The notes beneath the pieces are model-generated. The model was given only the letters and a program-made list of their open reading frames with translations, made no database searches and was not told where the DNA came from. Made by a program: the position numbers and the translations under genes. From positions 1-35,141 of the forward strand of contig NZ_VRTT01000075.1 of NCBI RefSeq assembly GCF_008017805.1: 35,141 bases of DNA, given 5' to 3'. Source of the DNA: Paenibacillus sp. N3.4 (GTDB lineage Bacteria > Bacillota > Bacilli > Paenibacillales > NBRC-103111). Positions 22,951 to 32,114 of the stretch are shown piece after piece (the stretch's first letter is position 1; each line of letters starts with the position of its first letter).

Positions 22951-23229
22951 TTACTTAGTTCCAACTCCGAACCTTTTCACCGCTTTGATGCGAGCCCGTT
23001 CTATTTCGGCCTCCCGATTACGGGGCTCAGCTTGGGTGACCAACGAATCCAGCAGCTCACGGGCTGCCTCAGACACCTCTTTGATGGCGCGTTGAAAGGC
23101 TTCCTCGTTCGCCTTCGATGGCTGATTAAAGCCTGTGAGCTTTCTCACGAACTGAAGAGAGGCTGCCTGAATCTCCTCATTGGTCGCAGGCGGATCAAAG
23201 TTATAGAGTGTTTTAATATTTCGGCACAT
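22951..23229 (-). CDS. DUF2277 family protein
   Basis: The 92-residue protein matches DUF2277 along its whole length: it begins MCRNIKTLYNFDPPAT, continues with EEIQAASLQFVRKLTGF and a helical region, and ends in a basic RARIKAVKRFG tail. The family is widespread in bacteria and of unknown function. The start is ATG 23229 behind GAAGGAG; an in-frame codon at 23265 is upstream of that site. The gene is followed by the convergent L,D-transpeptidase gene with a 24-base gap and no clear terminator. Confidence 0.85.
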   Translation of the reverse strand: MCRNIKTLYNFDPPATNEEIQAASLQFVRKLTGFNQPSKANEEAFQRAIKEVSEAARELLDSLVTQAEPRNREAEIERARIKAVKRFGVGTK

Positions 23230-23273
23230 GGCGTTCTCCTTCGGATACGTAGTATGTGATCCCATCTACAATT

Positions 23274-23317
23274 AAAAAAACCGTCTACCACACGAGCATT
23301 CATGTGCAGTACACGGT
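23274..23317 (-). terminator. Rho-independent terminator of the DUF985 gene
   Basis: On the minus strand ACCGT and ACGGT form the base of an imperfect stem with inner TAC/GTA and CACA/TGTG pairs, followed by seven T. It lies about 15 bases beyond the DUF985 stop codon and upstream of DUF2277. Confidence 0.7.
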
Positions 23318-23331
23318 ATTTACTTTTTTAC

Positions 23332-23786
23332 TTACTTCGCAATAAGCCTAAAGTCATCGTAATGAAATCCTGGCGCAACCACGCAAGAGACGAAAACAGG
23401 CTCATTGCCAAGGGGCTTGGCCGATTGCCATACTTCGCTGGGACAAGTGCTTGCGGCTGCTGCCCATTCATCACATCGGGACCAAGAATAATTTCTTGTG
23501 TCGCCCCCGGTTGATCTCCTGAACCTCCGAGCGTAAGCAGCAGTGGACTGCCGGAATGCCAGAGCCATAGTTCATCGGATAAAACTGTGTGCCACTCTGA
23601 AAATTCACCCGGATGAAGGACAAAATAGATCGATGAAGCTGCATAACGCGAGCCTGAGTAAGCTTCACTTAGTATTTCCTTTGGGATTTCGAAGGATGCT
23701 TTCCAAAGCTCCTTGTACCACCCACCCTCACGATGCGGTTGTAAACCTAGTGCTTCAACAAGGGGTGATAATGTTTGTGTCGTCAT
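23332..23786 (-). pseudogene. DUF985 cupin-family protein, single-base frameshift
   Basis: The product would be a single-domain cupin of about 151 residues. Conserved DUF985 blocks are present: HREGGWYKELW, SSIYFVLHPGEFSEWH, SDELWLWHSGSPLLL and LGPDVMNGQQPQALVPA. After that the frame reads into unrelated residues to 23328, while EVWQSAKPLGNEPVFVSC and VVAPGFHYDDF, the expected C-terminal blocks, are in another frame ending at 23332. Adding one G near 23437 (GCGGAAG instead of GCGAAG, minus strand) repairs it. Histidines in SEWH and WLWH suit cupin metal binding. The start is ATG 23786 behind AGGAGAG. Function is unknown. A sequencing error is as likely as real decay. Confidence 0.85.
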
Positions 23787-23840
23787 CTGGTTTCTCTCTC
23801 CTATTACCTATTCTCTTTATCAATCCTATTCATTATACAC

Positions 23841-26800
23841 TTAAATCTTATGCACTGGGAGTGAGAATGAAATACTGCAGCCTTGACCTAATCGGCTTTC
23901 CGCCCAAATCTGTCCGCCATGATATTGCACAATCTCTTTGGCTATGGCTAACCCAAGTCCGCTTCCCCCAGTGGTACTGCGAGACTTGGATACCTTGAAA
24001 AATCGTTCAAAGATGTGTGGGAGATCCTCTTCACCGATTCCAACACCTGTATCTGTAACCCGAATAATTAACTCGCTCGGCTCTCCCCTAATTTCTGCAC
24101 GAACATCAATGAGTCCACCTCTTGCGGAGAATTTTATCGCATTGTACAAAATATTCGCATATACCTGCTCGATTCGATCAGGATCAACAGTAAGCAATAA
24201 ATCCTCGCCTACCATTGGTGTCATATGGAGTGTATATTTAATTCCCGCATTCGCAGTGTCCAATTCATACTTAGCAAAAAGCTGTCGTACCATCGTACCG
24301 CACGCAGTCGGGACCAACTGAAAGTGAAATTGCTTCGTTTCCAGGCGACTTAACTGATAGAGATCGGTAATCAACCGCTGAATACCAACAATCCGCATAT
24401 GCACAACGGACAAGTATTTTCGCTGCTCCTCCGGCTCTTGTATGACACCATCCAAAATCGCTTCCACATAGCCTTGAATCGATGTGAGCGGAGTTCCCAA
24501 ATCATGGGAAATATTAGACAACAATTCTCTGCGAGACGTTTCCATTAAAGTAAGTTCATTCGTTCGCTCTCTAACCTTGGACTCTAAATCATTGTATAAT
24601 CTGGCATTTTCAATCGAAATGGCCGCTTGTGCGGATATCAGTTTAATAATATCCAAACGATCCGACGTAAATGCGTTGCGAATCAAGTTATTTTCGAGAA
24701 AGAAAACGCCTACCAAATTACCTTGATGAAGAATGGGCTCACAGAAAATAGATTTGCTTTCGCTCTTCCGAACATAAGGATCATGCATGAATAAACCTTT
24801 GTTCGCTGCATCATCAAGCACTACACCTTCCTTCGTTCTCGCAACGAATTGAATGATCGCGACAGGCAGATCATCTCGTGTTTCAAAAGCAACCGAACTT
24901 ACGGTACTGGAATCTTTACCTTCCAGTGATAGCATTTCAGCCTCAACAAAAAGACTATCCCGCTCTTTTAAGACCAGAATGCTTCTTTCTGCTCCGGAAG
25001 AAAAAGTTACGATTTCCATGAGCCGCTTAATAAGCTGCTCCAGATTGACTTCACTTGAAAGGGATCGGGAAGTATTCATAATTGTCATAAAATCAAGCGC
25101 CTGTAGAGAATAATCGCTAATTTTCGTTGTACCCCAGTCCTGGGATTCCTTAAGTGAGTTCAGATAGCTGGGGTAACGCAGCTTTAATTCATCGGCTTTT
25201 GCCTTAGCACCCCAGCTTAAATACCCATAATAAGCGTCTATGAAATAGGTTTTTGCAATTTTCTCTCGTCCGGCATCGCGGTACATTTTAGCCGCCAGCT
25301 CACAGGCTAACGCTTCATGTTGAATAAAACCTTGCTCGCGAGCTTGCCGAATCGAAGCTTCGTACTCTTGCTCCGCTTTTTGGAAATGATCTGTCACACG
25401 ATTCCACTCTGCTCGCATCAATAAGCTGAGATGCAAGAAGTTTTCAGGACAATGCTTGGCCCATTTATCCATCTTTGCCTGCATCTTGGCGACTTGCTTG
25501 GCAAACATCTTCTGTGCATACATGTCCGCTTCTTTATACATCATGATGATCGATAGCGTGTAATAGAAATAATGCTCAGGGATATGAAATAATCCAAAAG
25601 AAACGGTTTGCATAGATTCCGAATCCTTACCTGTCTGCAACGCTTCCGCATATTGACCGAACAAGTAAAACAGCATCATTTTTTTGACCGAATACTCATG
25701 TAAAATGACCTGATTCGGATGAACCTCCAGCTTCTGTACGAACTGGTCTTCCTCTTCCGCATTCTCGCCTATTAATAACGGATTGCTTGAGTGCCCTTCT
25801 AAATTAAGAATAACCATGCGGAGCATTTCTAGCATAAGCAGGGTATCGTGATGATTCGTTTGCTCCAAAATCCGATAATGGTTATTAAGGTCTTCTTTTA
25901 CTTCCGTCAGAGCTATTCCTTGGAAATCCTTTACAAGTACTTGATAGGTGAGCGCATAACCGGCGAAAACTAAATCCCCGTCCTCAATTCCGCTGCGAAA
26001 CGAATTTTTGAGATGGTCTAAACATACGCTAAAAGGTTTTACCCAGCTGCTGACAAATAGTCCGAAGGAAAAATGGCTTTTGCTGCGAAATTGATGCGAT
26101 TGAAATCTTTCATTCAGACGCTCGCCAAGCTGACCGTATAAATAACCCCTTTGATAGTCACCAAAGCCGGAACCGAGAATCAAACCGTAGGACCCATAAA
26201 CATAAGCCATAATAGGTGTATTCCCGTATTTCAATGCGTGTTTGGTCATAATGAACATGAAGAGAACGAATAAGTTCGTATTCGTGAAATAAGCAGAGAT
26301 AGCCACACTCATCATCAGATTCATTAACTTCGTGCGATATTCATTATCCATGATAGGCAGGTCGTACAGCTGTAAGGTGTTCCGACGCCCGATCATTACT
26401 TTTAATTTCATATATTCCAAGAAAATCTGTATGCTTGTTGGGTCTTTCGGAATACGAATGCCCTGTTCAGCCAGCGCCTTCAGCCCAACCTCTACACTTT
26501 TGTGCTGCTTCCCTACATTCGTATATAAAATGACCTGTAAATTATAAATTTCCAGCTTAATTTCGTCGGTTCGCGCATCAAGCAGCAATTGCTCATAAGA
26601 CATTTCCGCTTCATCCGCCTGCCCATTCAAATAAAGCACCTCTGACTTCTCTAAACGAATGGTGAAGCTTATATCCTCCGGCTGAGCGCTTGCTAAGCAA
26701 TTCGTTAAACTCAATGCTTTGTTATAATACTGTAAAGCCGATCGGTACGCGTTCGAAGACTTGGCTTTTCGACCCGCCGCAAGGTTAAACTCCAATAGCT

Positions 26801-29036
26801 GGATATATTCCTCCTGTTCCACCAAAAGCTCAGAACCGACATTCATATGATTCACGATATCGAATAATCGCTGCTCCACCTGACCCTCAGGCAGCTCCTT
26901 CAGCAGCTTCTTCGCTATATTCAAATGCATTTCGGCCAGCTGACTTTCCTCAATCGAGCCATAAACGGCTTCTTGAATCGAGTCATGAACGAACATGAAT
27001 CGGATATCACGTGCAGCCGCATTCCCTTGGGTATCGTTAAAAAATTTATAGTCTGTGCCTACAGGAATCATCAAGCCCGTTTGAATAGAAATTTCCAGCT
27101 CCTGCAATCCCTCAGTAAAGGACTTTTGTGCTAGAATGGCTAACGCCTCCAGATCGAAGGAAGCGCCCAAACATGCAGCCAAGCGCATCAAATCCTGCGT
27201 TTTCGGAGGCATACGCTGCAGCTTTTCCGCTAATAGGAACATCAGATTATCTGTAATTCGGAGCTTCTGAATTTCAGTCATATTCCAGACCCAACGATTC
27301 TCCTCATAACTAAACATGAGTAGATTTTGCTCATATAGAGCCGTTAGAAATTGTTTGACGAAAAAAGGGTTGCCTCCGGTTTTTTGAAGAATCAATTGAG
27401 CCAGTTCCATAACCTGTTCTTTATCTGCTTTCAATGATTCCGCGACAAGCAGCTGTACATCTGCTATTTCAATCGCTTGAAGAACGATGCATTCGGCAAC
27501 TAAGCGGCTCGGCAGCTTATCCAACAACTGCACATGAGTCGATGAGAGCCGATTAGCATCCATTTCGCTGCGATAAGAGCCGATGAACAGAAAATGCTTC
27601 ATCTGTGAATCGTTTAACAGTATGTCAATGAACTGTAAAGAAGCCGCATCCGCCCATTGCAAATCATCCAGGAATAAAATGATGGGGCGGTCTTTGACCG
27701 AGAAAACCATAAAAAACTGCTGAAGCAAAAAGTGAAGCCGATTTTGCGTTTCTTGCGGAGGAAGCTGCTTCGCATTCGGCTGCTCACCGATCAGCAACTC
27801 CAGCTCAGGCACAAGATCCGTCAATACTTTGCCGCTTGTTCCAAGCACCTTGAGCAGACGCCCTCGATACTCTTCGATTTGCTGATCATTTTCCGTCAGC
27901 AGTTGTCGAACTAATTGCCGCAATGCCCTAAATATCGCATAGTAAGAAATATGCTGTTTGTTCGGTTCGAAACGTCCGGAGAAGAACCAACCGTTGTCCT
28001 TCATAATCGTCTTCATCGTCTCGGCGATCAGAAATGACTTGCCGTAACCGGACTCTCCTGTGACCCAGACAGCCTCCAGAGAGCCATGTACGGCTCTTTC
28101 ATAAACATGCAGCAGCTTCTCAATCTCCTTGTCTCGTCCATACAATCCCTGTGGAATTTGAAACATGTCCGTCATATCGTAAAGACCCACAGTAAAAGGC
28201 TCTATGACGTCAGATGTATCATTCATCAATAGGCATTGTTCGAGATCTTGCGTAATGCCATATGTACTTTGATAGCGGTCTTCCGCATTTTTGGCAAGCA
28301 GTTTCATGACAATATCTGATAATGGTTTCGGGATGCCCATACGTAAGCTTTCAGGCGCTACAGGCGTCACCGCGAAGTGACAGTGAATCAGCTCAACCGG
28401 ATCCTCCGTTTGAAAGGGAAGGCGACCTGTAAGCATCTCGTAGAACGTGACCCCTAAGGAATAATAGTCTGAACGGTAGTCAATTATCCGATTCATCCGT
28501 CCTGTTTGTTCTGGCGACATATAGCTGAGGGTTCCCTCAAGCATTAAGGGATCCAGCATCTCTTGACGCTCGCGTGTAAAGGAAGAGATGCTGAAATCCG
28601 CCAGCTTCATGATCTGTTTTTCAGGATTAATAATAATATTGCTCGGCTTGATATCTTTGTGGATCACATAACGTTGATGGATTTCCCCAACAATTTTGGT
28701 CAATTGAATGGCAGCTGTCAAGAATGCGCGTAAGGATTGTCGAAAGACAGGGAAATAAGCCGAGAGCGTTTCGCCGTCAAAATCTTCGAGGACAAGCGCT
28801 ACGCCATTTTGGTGTTTAAACAGTGCGAGGGGCTTTACAATACCTGATATGTCTAATAATTTACCAATTTCATACTCGCGCTTCAATCTGGCTATATCCG
28901 CCGGGATTGGAAAGTCAGAACGGAGTGTTTTGACTATCACTTTCTCCAAGGTCTGACGATGAGCAGCGCGATAGAGCACCGTTCTGTCGCCTTGATAAAT
29001 TTGCCTGATCAGCTCGTATTCTGGAATAATGAACAT
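23841..29036 (-). CDS. Giant hybrid kinase: Ser/Thr kinase, AAA-type ATPase, helical repeats, GAF, histidine kinase
   Basis: The 1731-residue protein has an N-terminal Ser/Thr kinase (about 5-270) with VIVKTL lysine, catalytic HKDIKPSN (D128) and an activation segment in which DFG is DFS (D147-F148-S149). A P-loop ATPase follows, with Walker A GESGYGKS (about 328-335) and Walker B IILFLDDLQWAD (about 455). A long helical TPR-like region runs to about 1300. A GAF domain (about 1325-1490) is followed by a histidine kinase with phospho-acceptor H1511 (NISHDLGTPLTS) and the GHKL motifs NAIKFSA, DTGVGIG and GGSGLGLAIA. No membrane helices are seen. This matches multi-kinase signalling proteins known mainly from cyanobacteria and myxobacteria and found in some Firmicutes. 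The glycine loop (YQGDRTVLY) is degenerate. The start is ATG 29036 behind GGGAGG. No response regulator adjoins it. Confidence 0.9.
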   Translation of the reverse strand: MFIIPEYELIRQIYQGDRTVLYRAAHRQTLEKVIVKTLRSDFPIPADIARLKREYEIGKLLDISGIVKPLALFKHQNGVALVLEDFDGETLSAYFPVFRQSLRAFLTAAIQLTKIVGEIHQRYVIHKDIKPSNIIINPEKQIMKLADFSISSFTRERQEMLDPLMLEGTLSYMSPEQTGRMNRIIDYRSDYYSLGVTFYEMLTGRLPFQTEDPVELIHCHFAVTPVAPESLRMGIPKPLSDIVMKLLAKNAEDRYQSTYGITQDLEQCLLMNDTSDVIEPFTVGLYDMTDMFQIPQGLYGRDKEIEKLLHVYERAVHGSLEAVWVTGESGYGKSFLIAETMKTIMKDNGWFFSGRFEPNKQHISYYAIFRALRQLVRQLLTENDQQIEEYRGRLLKVLGTSGKVLTDLVPELELLIGEQPNAKQLPPQETQNRLHFLLQQFFMVFSVKDRPIILFLDDLQWADAASLQFIDILLNDSQMKHFLFIGSYRSEMDANRLSSTHVQLLDKLPSRLVAECIVLQAIEIADVQLLVAESLKADKEQVMELAQLILQKTGGNPFFVKQFLTALYEQNLLMFSYEENRWVWNMTEIQKLRITDNLMFLLAEKLQRMPPKTQDLMRLAACLGASFDLEALAILAQKSFTEGLQELEISIQTGLMIPVGTDYKFFNDTQGNAAARDIRFMFVHDSIQEAVYGSIEESQLAEMHLNIAKKLLKELPEGQVEQRLFDIVNHMNVGSELLVEQEEYIQLLEFNLAAGRKAKSSNAYRSALQYYNKALSLTNCLASAQPEDISFTIRLEKSEVLYLNGQADEAEMSYEQLLLDARTDEIKLEIYNLQVILYTNVGKQHKSVEVGLKALAEQGIRIPKDPTSIQIFLEYMKLKVMIGRRNTLQLYDLPIMDNEYRTKLMNLMMSVAISAYFTNTNLFVLFMFIMTKHALKYGNTPIMAYVYGSYGLILGSGFGDYQRGYLYGQLGERLNERFQSHQFRSKSHFSFGLFVSSWVKPFSVCLDHLKNSFRSGIEDGDLVFAGYALTYQVLVKDFQGIALTEVKEDLNNHYRILEQTNHHDTLLMLEMLRMVILNLEGHSSNPLLIGENAEEEDQFVQKLEVHPNQVILHEYSVKKMMLFYLFGQYAEALQTGKDSESMQTVSFGLFHIPEHYFYYTLSIIMMYKEADMYAQKMFAKQVAKMQAKMDKWAKHCPENFLHLSLLMRAEWNRVTDHFQKAEQEYEASIRQAREQGFIQHEALACELAAKMYRDAGREKIAKTYFIDAYYGYLSWGAKAKADELKLRYPSYLNSLKESQDWGTTKISDYSLQALDFMTIMNTSRSLSSEVNLEQLIKRLMEIVTFSSGAERSILVLKERDSLFVEAEMLSLEGKDSSTVSSVAFETRDDLPVAIIQFVARTKEGVVLDDAANKGLFMHDPYVRKSESKSIFCEPILHQGNLVGVFFLENNLIRNAFTSDRLDIIKLISAQAAISIENARLYNDLESKVRERTNELTLMETSRRELLSNISHDLGTPLTSIQGYVEAILDGVIQEPEEQRKYLSVVHMRIVGIQRLITDLYQLSRLETKQFHFQLVPTACGTMVRQLFAKYELDTANAGIKYTLHMTPMVGEDLLLTVDPDRIEQVYANILYNAIKFSARGGLIDVRAEIRGEPSELIIRVTDTGVGIGEEDLPHIFERFFKVSKSRSTTGGSGLGLAIAKEIVQYHGGQIWAESRLGQGCSISFSLPVHKI

Positions 29037-29090
29037 GAAAATCCTCCCAAGGATAAACACTTCGTCGTAACGTGCAGCAAAATCCTCTTT

Positions 29091-30734
29091 TTATAAAAAC
29101 TTGCCATCCCAAGGAAGATTTTTTGCAAAGCGTCGCTCATCGTGATGCCGATAACCCGCCAGCCAATCAAACTTTCCAAGTTCGAATGTGTACATGTCCC
29201 AAATTTTACACGGTTCTTCTTTCGAACCATCCTGTTTCAGTATAGCATTAACCGCGCGCCGCGCCGCTTCATTTGCTCCTTCCATCGTCGCTAAGTTCGT
29301 ATTGGTTCGAACATAGTCCGATGCAAGGAACAGATTAGGAATTGCTGTGAATGCTTCCGGCCTTTTTTCCCAAGTTCCTACCCGATTAATGAGTAAAGGC
29401 TCCATATTCGTATTGGCATGCTCCGGATTATCGAAATGGATATCGGTATCCAGAAACCAAGAATGTAAAACATCATCCTCAAGAATGACTTCACCGTCCA
29501 CATTCAAGCTCAGCTTCATTTGTGCCCACACTTCAGCCCTAATTTCTTCGGCGGTGCAATACATAGCAGCTTTGCCGAATATAATACCAGGTGATTCCCA
29601 ATCCGATATATCGACAGACAATACGCCTTTTACCCTTCCATCCCCATATTCACTAAGATTAACATCAGGCCAGAACTGTTTCTGCGAAACTGACGTCAGT
29701 GACCACGGAGCATCCAGATAAATGACATGACCATGGGTAATGGGAACATCTTCCTTCAAATAATATTGAATACCATTCATCCATGCGACGGAATCGACCA
29801 GACTTTGCACGCCGGCTAGTGAAGGATCTGCTTGCAGCATGGCATCAGTAACGAACTTACCCATCACTTCAACCGGAAATGCAGCTATGTAATAATCGGC
29901 TTCCACATCAAAGGTGCGACCTTCTTCCGTTATTTTCGCACCGCGAATAAGACCATCTACGCAGTCGATACTCTCGACTTTCGCTCCCAAATGGTAGTCA
30001 ACCCCTTTGTCCTGCAAAAAACTCAGCCATGGGTAGATCCACTTCTCATTCGTCGGTCCGTTCAGAAGACGAACGAAACTGGTCCCTGGTGTTGTAATAT
30101 CCATTGTCATCTGCACAGCGACTGGGCCAACCGTTTGTGTGTTAGCAATTTTGGATTGGCAGGCAACGAGCGTTTTGGTGAACCCGGCAAATATTTTTTG
30201 AAATGCAACCGATTGTTGGTCAGCTTCAATGAAATTCCACCAATCGATCAGGTTGTATTCCTCCTGAATACGCTGCTCACAGCTTGTCATAACTTGCCAC
30301 AGCTTTCTCGCATATTGTTCAAGGTCCTCAAGGCTCAAACCGAGTCGGCTATCGAAAATATCTTTAATGACAACTAGAAGACTCTCTAGATTAAATTCAA
30401 TTTTTGCAAGCAAGGGCAATAACGGTGCTGTGTATGTAGCAATATCTAACCTCGTTACTTCCGTCAAATTATTATACACGGTTCCATTCTCGTAAGGTAT
30501 CCGTTTCAGCGTATCAATCACATGACGATAGAAGCGGGGAAACAACCGAAAACCATGCTCGCCGGGAAGATCCTTCCGGCCACCCGTTCCACTTCCCACA
30601 AACGGCATGCTTCTTGCTTTCCCACCGGGAATTCCTTTGAATTCGTAAACGGCAACTTCATAGCCTCTTACAATTAATTCGTGAGCGGCGCTTAAGCCAG
30701 CGACGCCTCCGCCCAAAATAACGACTTTTTTCAT
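29091..30734 (-). CDS. FAD-dependent oxidoreductase, phytoene desaturase / hydroxysqualene dehydroxylase-like
   Basis: The 547-residue flavoprotein begins with a textbook dinucleotide-binding motif (VVILGGGVAGLSAAHEL, then an acidic residue in VAVYEFKGIPGGKARS). It ends with the second FAD segment NLFLASDYVRTNTNLATMEG and ANEAARRAVNAIL. The middle part, with GEHGFRLFPRFYRHV and a large substrate domain, resembles the amine oxidase/phytoene desaturase superfamily, especially hydroxysqualene dehydroxylase-like proteins. No squalene or phytoene synthase gene is in the window, so the substrate is unknown. The start is ATG 30734 behind AGGGGG. It lies 54 bases before the giant kinase, likely in one operon, and shares its upstream region with the divergent PASTA pseudokinase. 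Confidence 0.82.
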   Translation of the reverse strand: MKKVVILGGGVAGLSAAHELIVRGYEVAVYEFKGIPGGKARSMPFVGSGTGGRKDLPGEHGFRLFPRFYRHVIDTLKRIPYENGTVYNNLTEVTRLDIATYTAPLLPLLAKIEFNLESLLVVIKDIFDSRLGLSLEDLEQYARKLWQVMTSCEQRIQEEYNLIDWWNFIEADQQSVAFQKIFAGFTKTLVACQSKIANTQTVGPVAVQMTMDITTPGTSFVRLLNGPTNEKWIYPWLSFLQDKGVDYHLGAKVESIDCVDGLIRGAKITEEGRTFDVEADYYIAAFPVEVMGKFVTDAMLQADPSLAGVQSLVDSVAWMNGIQYYLKEDVPITHGHVIYLDAPWSLTSVSQKQFWPDVNLSEYGDGRVKGVLSVDISDWESPGIIFGKAAMYCTAEEIRAEVWAQMKLSLNVDGEVILEDDVLHSWFLDTDIHFDNPEHANTNMEPLLINRVGTWEKRPEAFTAIPNLFLASDYVRTNTNLATMEGANEAARRAVNAILKQDGSKEEPCKIWDMYTFELGKFDWLAGYRHHDERRFAKNLPWDGKFL

Positions 30735-30746
30735 TGTTTTTCCCCC

Positions 30747-30808
30747 TTCAAATGGTTCAAATGGTATGACTTCCCTATCAAACTATCATAGCATTTGGGC
30801 CATTTGAA
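30747..30808. promoter_or_regulatory. Mirrored 9-bp operator-like repeats over the FAD enzyme promoter
   Basis: TTCAAATGG occurs twice in tandem (30747-30755, 30756-30764). Its inverse CCATTTGAA is at 30800-30808, preceded by a degenerate copy GCATTTGGG (30791-30799). Together they form an 18-bp inverted repeat with three mismatches and a 26-base centre. On the minus strand the centre carries an extended -10 box TGCTATGAT (30793-30785), so a bound regulator would cover the promoter of the FAD enzyme gene. The regulator is unknown. Confidence 0.55.
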
Positions 30809-30861
30809 TCATAGACTTTTCATTTTTCACCCTTTAAATTCCTATGTGTGTACGAATCATA

Positions 30862-30867
30862 TATAAT
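30862..30867 (+). promoter_or_regulatory. Candidate -10 box for the PASTA pseudokinase gene
   Basis: TATAAT lies 50 bases before the start codon on the plus strand, in an AT-rich context. No good -35 box is seen at 17 bases. Confidence 0.4.
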
Positions 30868-30916
30868 AGAGTTAATTCCTTGGAATTTGATGCTTTCAGG
30901 AGAGGTTGGAACTACG

Positions 30917-32101
30917 ATGCATAATAAAATAGGAACAAGATATATGCCCAAATCACCGATCGTCTCCTTCCAGCATGGAACTATGCAATACGGAGAAGAT
31001 GTTTTTTTAACGCGCACGGTTATTCTTTATACAAAAAACCTTACGGACGGTGAATCAGGTGAGGACTACATCCGAACTTTAAGTCACAAAGCAGCCTTCA
31101 ATCATGAATCTTTTCATCATATACTTGATACTTCCTTCGATGAGCATGCCGTTACAATCATTTTGCAATCCAAGCCAGGCAAGCTATTTTCGCAAGAACT
31201 TCATAATCAGGTTTGGACGTATGATCGTGTCATTCCTATGATTGCCGATCTCGGCGTTTCTCTGTTAGACGGCATGGAAGAATTGATTACGGGCTTTTCA
31301 GTAGCCACTGACAATCTCTGGTTGGACGACAACGGGCGGCTCTCCATTATTAATTATTGGGAAGAAGGCGATCAGCAGGTCCAAGGATCTGTAGGATTAT
31401 GCCGGTTAATGATTCAGCTTTTCACCGGCACCAGCGTGATTCCCGGCCCATTTGAAGTGATGCACACTCACTTGGAACGCATGACCATTCCATCTGCTAC
31501 GCAGCAGCAAAAAGAAGCTCTAATCAAATTGATTAAGCTTATGTGTCAAGGTCAAGCATCGATTTCTTCGTTCATCTTCGGGTTGCGAAGCCTGCCTTCT
31601 GCATCTGCTTCTGCATCTGCTTCTACTGCTCCACGACGAGAAGAAGCCATCCTATTGCTTGATGAAAATGAAACAGAGGATGAATCACCCGTACAACGTC
31701 CTTTTACAAAAATAGGGATAGGCGCTGGAGCCGTAGTTGTCGTCGCGCTTGGGGTCTGGATGATCTGGCCTTCTTCCAAAGCTGAACATAAAGCTACGGT
31801 TATCCCTTCCGCGACAGCAAAACCCGTTGCTGCAACGACGCCCTCCAGTGTGCCAACCAGCAAGGCAACGCCAAGTGCAACAACTGCGGACAAACTCGTG
31901 GAGCTCGCGATACCTGATCTTACAGGTTTAACACAAGAAGAAGCAGAAAAAAAAGCCCTTTCGATGGGGCTTCATTACAAGTTTATTATTGAAGCTGCCG
32001 AACAGCCTAGCGGCATTGTCATTAAACAATCGCCAGAAGCGGGAACCAAAGGCTTCACAGGTGACAACGTTACTTTTTGGGTAAGCAAAGGCACACCCTA
32101 A
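30917..32101 (+). CDS. Membrane-anchored PASTA protein with a degenerate kinase-like domain
   Basis: The 394-residue protein has an N-terminal cytoplasmic region (about 1-230) laid out like a eukaryotic-type kinase: FNHESFHHILDTSFDEHAVTIILQ resembles the hinge, and NLWLDDNGRLSIINYWEE sits where N-L-L-L...K-L-x-DFG is expected. The HRD catalytic Asp and the DFG motif are both lost, so it is probably a pseudokinase. A Ser/Ala low-complexity stretch, an acidic segment, one membrane helix (GIGAGAVVVVALGVWMIW, near 265-285), a Thr/Pro/Ala linker and one C-terminal PASTA domain (IPDLTGLTQEEAEKKALSMG...IVIKQSPEAGT) follow. PASTA domains of PrkC-type kinases bind peptidoglycan fragments. The start is ATG 30917 behind AGGAGAGG, with 11 bases spacing. 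Kinase homology is my inference; the PASTA and membrane parts are clear. Confidence 0.8.
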   Translation: MHNKIGTRYMPKSPIVSFQHGTMQYGEDVFLTRTVILYTKNLTDGESGEDYIRTLSHKAAFNHESFHHILDTSFDEHAVTIILQSKPGKLFSQELHNQVWTYDRVIPMIADLGVSLLDGMEELITGFSVATDNLWLDDNGRLSIINYWEEGDQQVQGSVGLCRLMIQLFTGTSVIPGPFEVMHTHLERMTIPSATQQQKEALIKLIKLMCQGQASISSFIFGLRSLPSASASASASTAPRREEAILLLDENETEDESPVQRPFTKIGIGAGAVVVVALGVWMIWPSSKAEHKATVIPSATAKPVAATTPSSVPTSKATPSATTADKLVELAIPDLTGLTQEEAEKKALSMGLHYKFIIEAAEQPSGIVIKQSPEAGTKGFTGDNVTFWVSKGTP

Positions 32102-32114
32102 CACTTTCTTTGAA

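Noticed and set aside
28915..29230. Two short minus-strand frames around the kinase and FAD enzyme junction
   Set aside because: They are out-of-frame readings of the ends of two well-supported genes.
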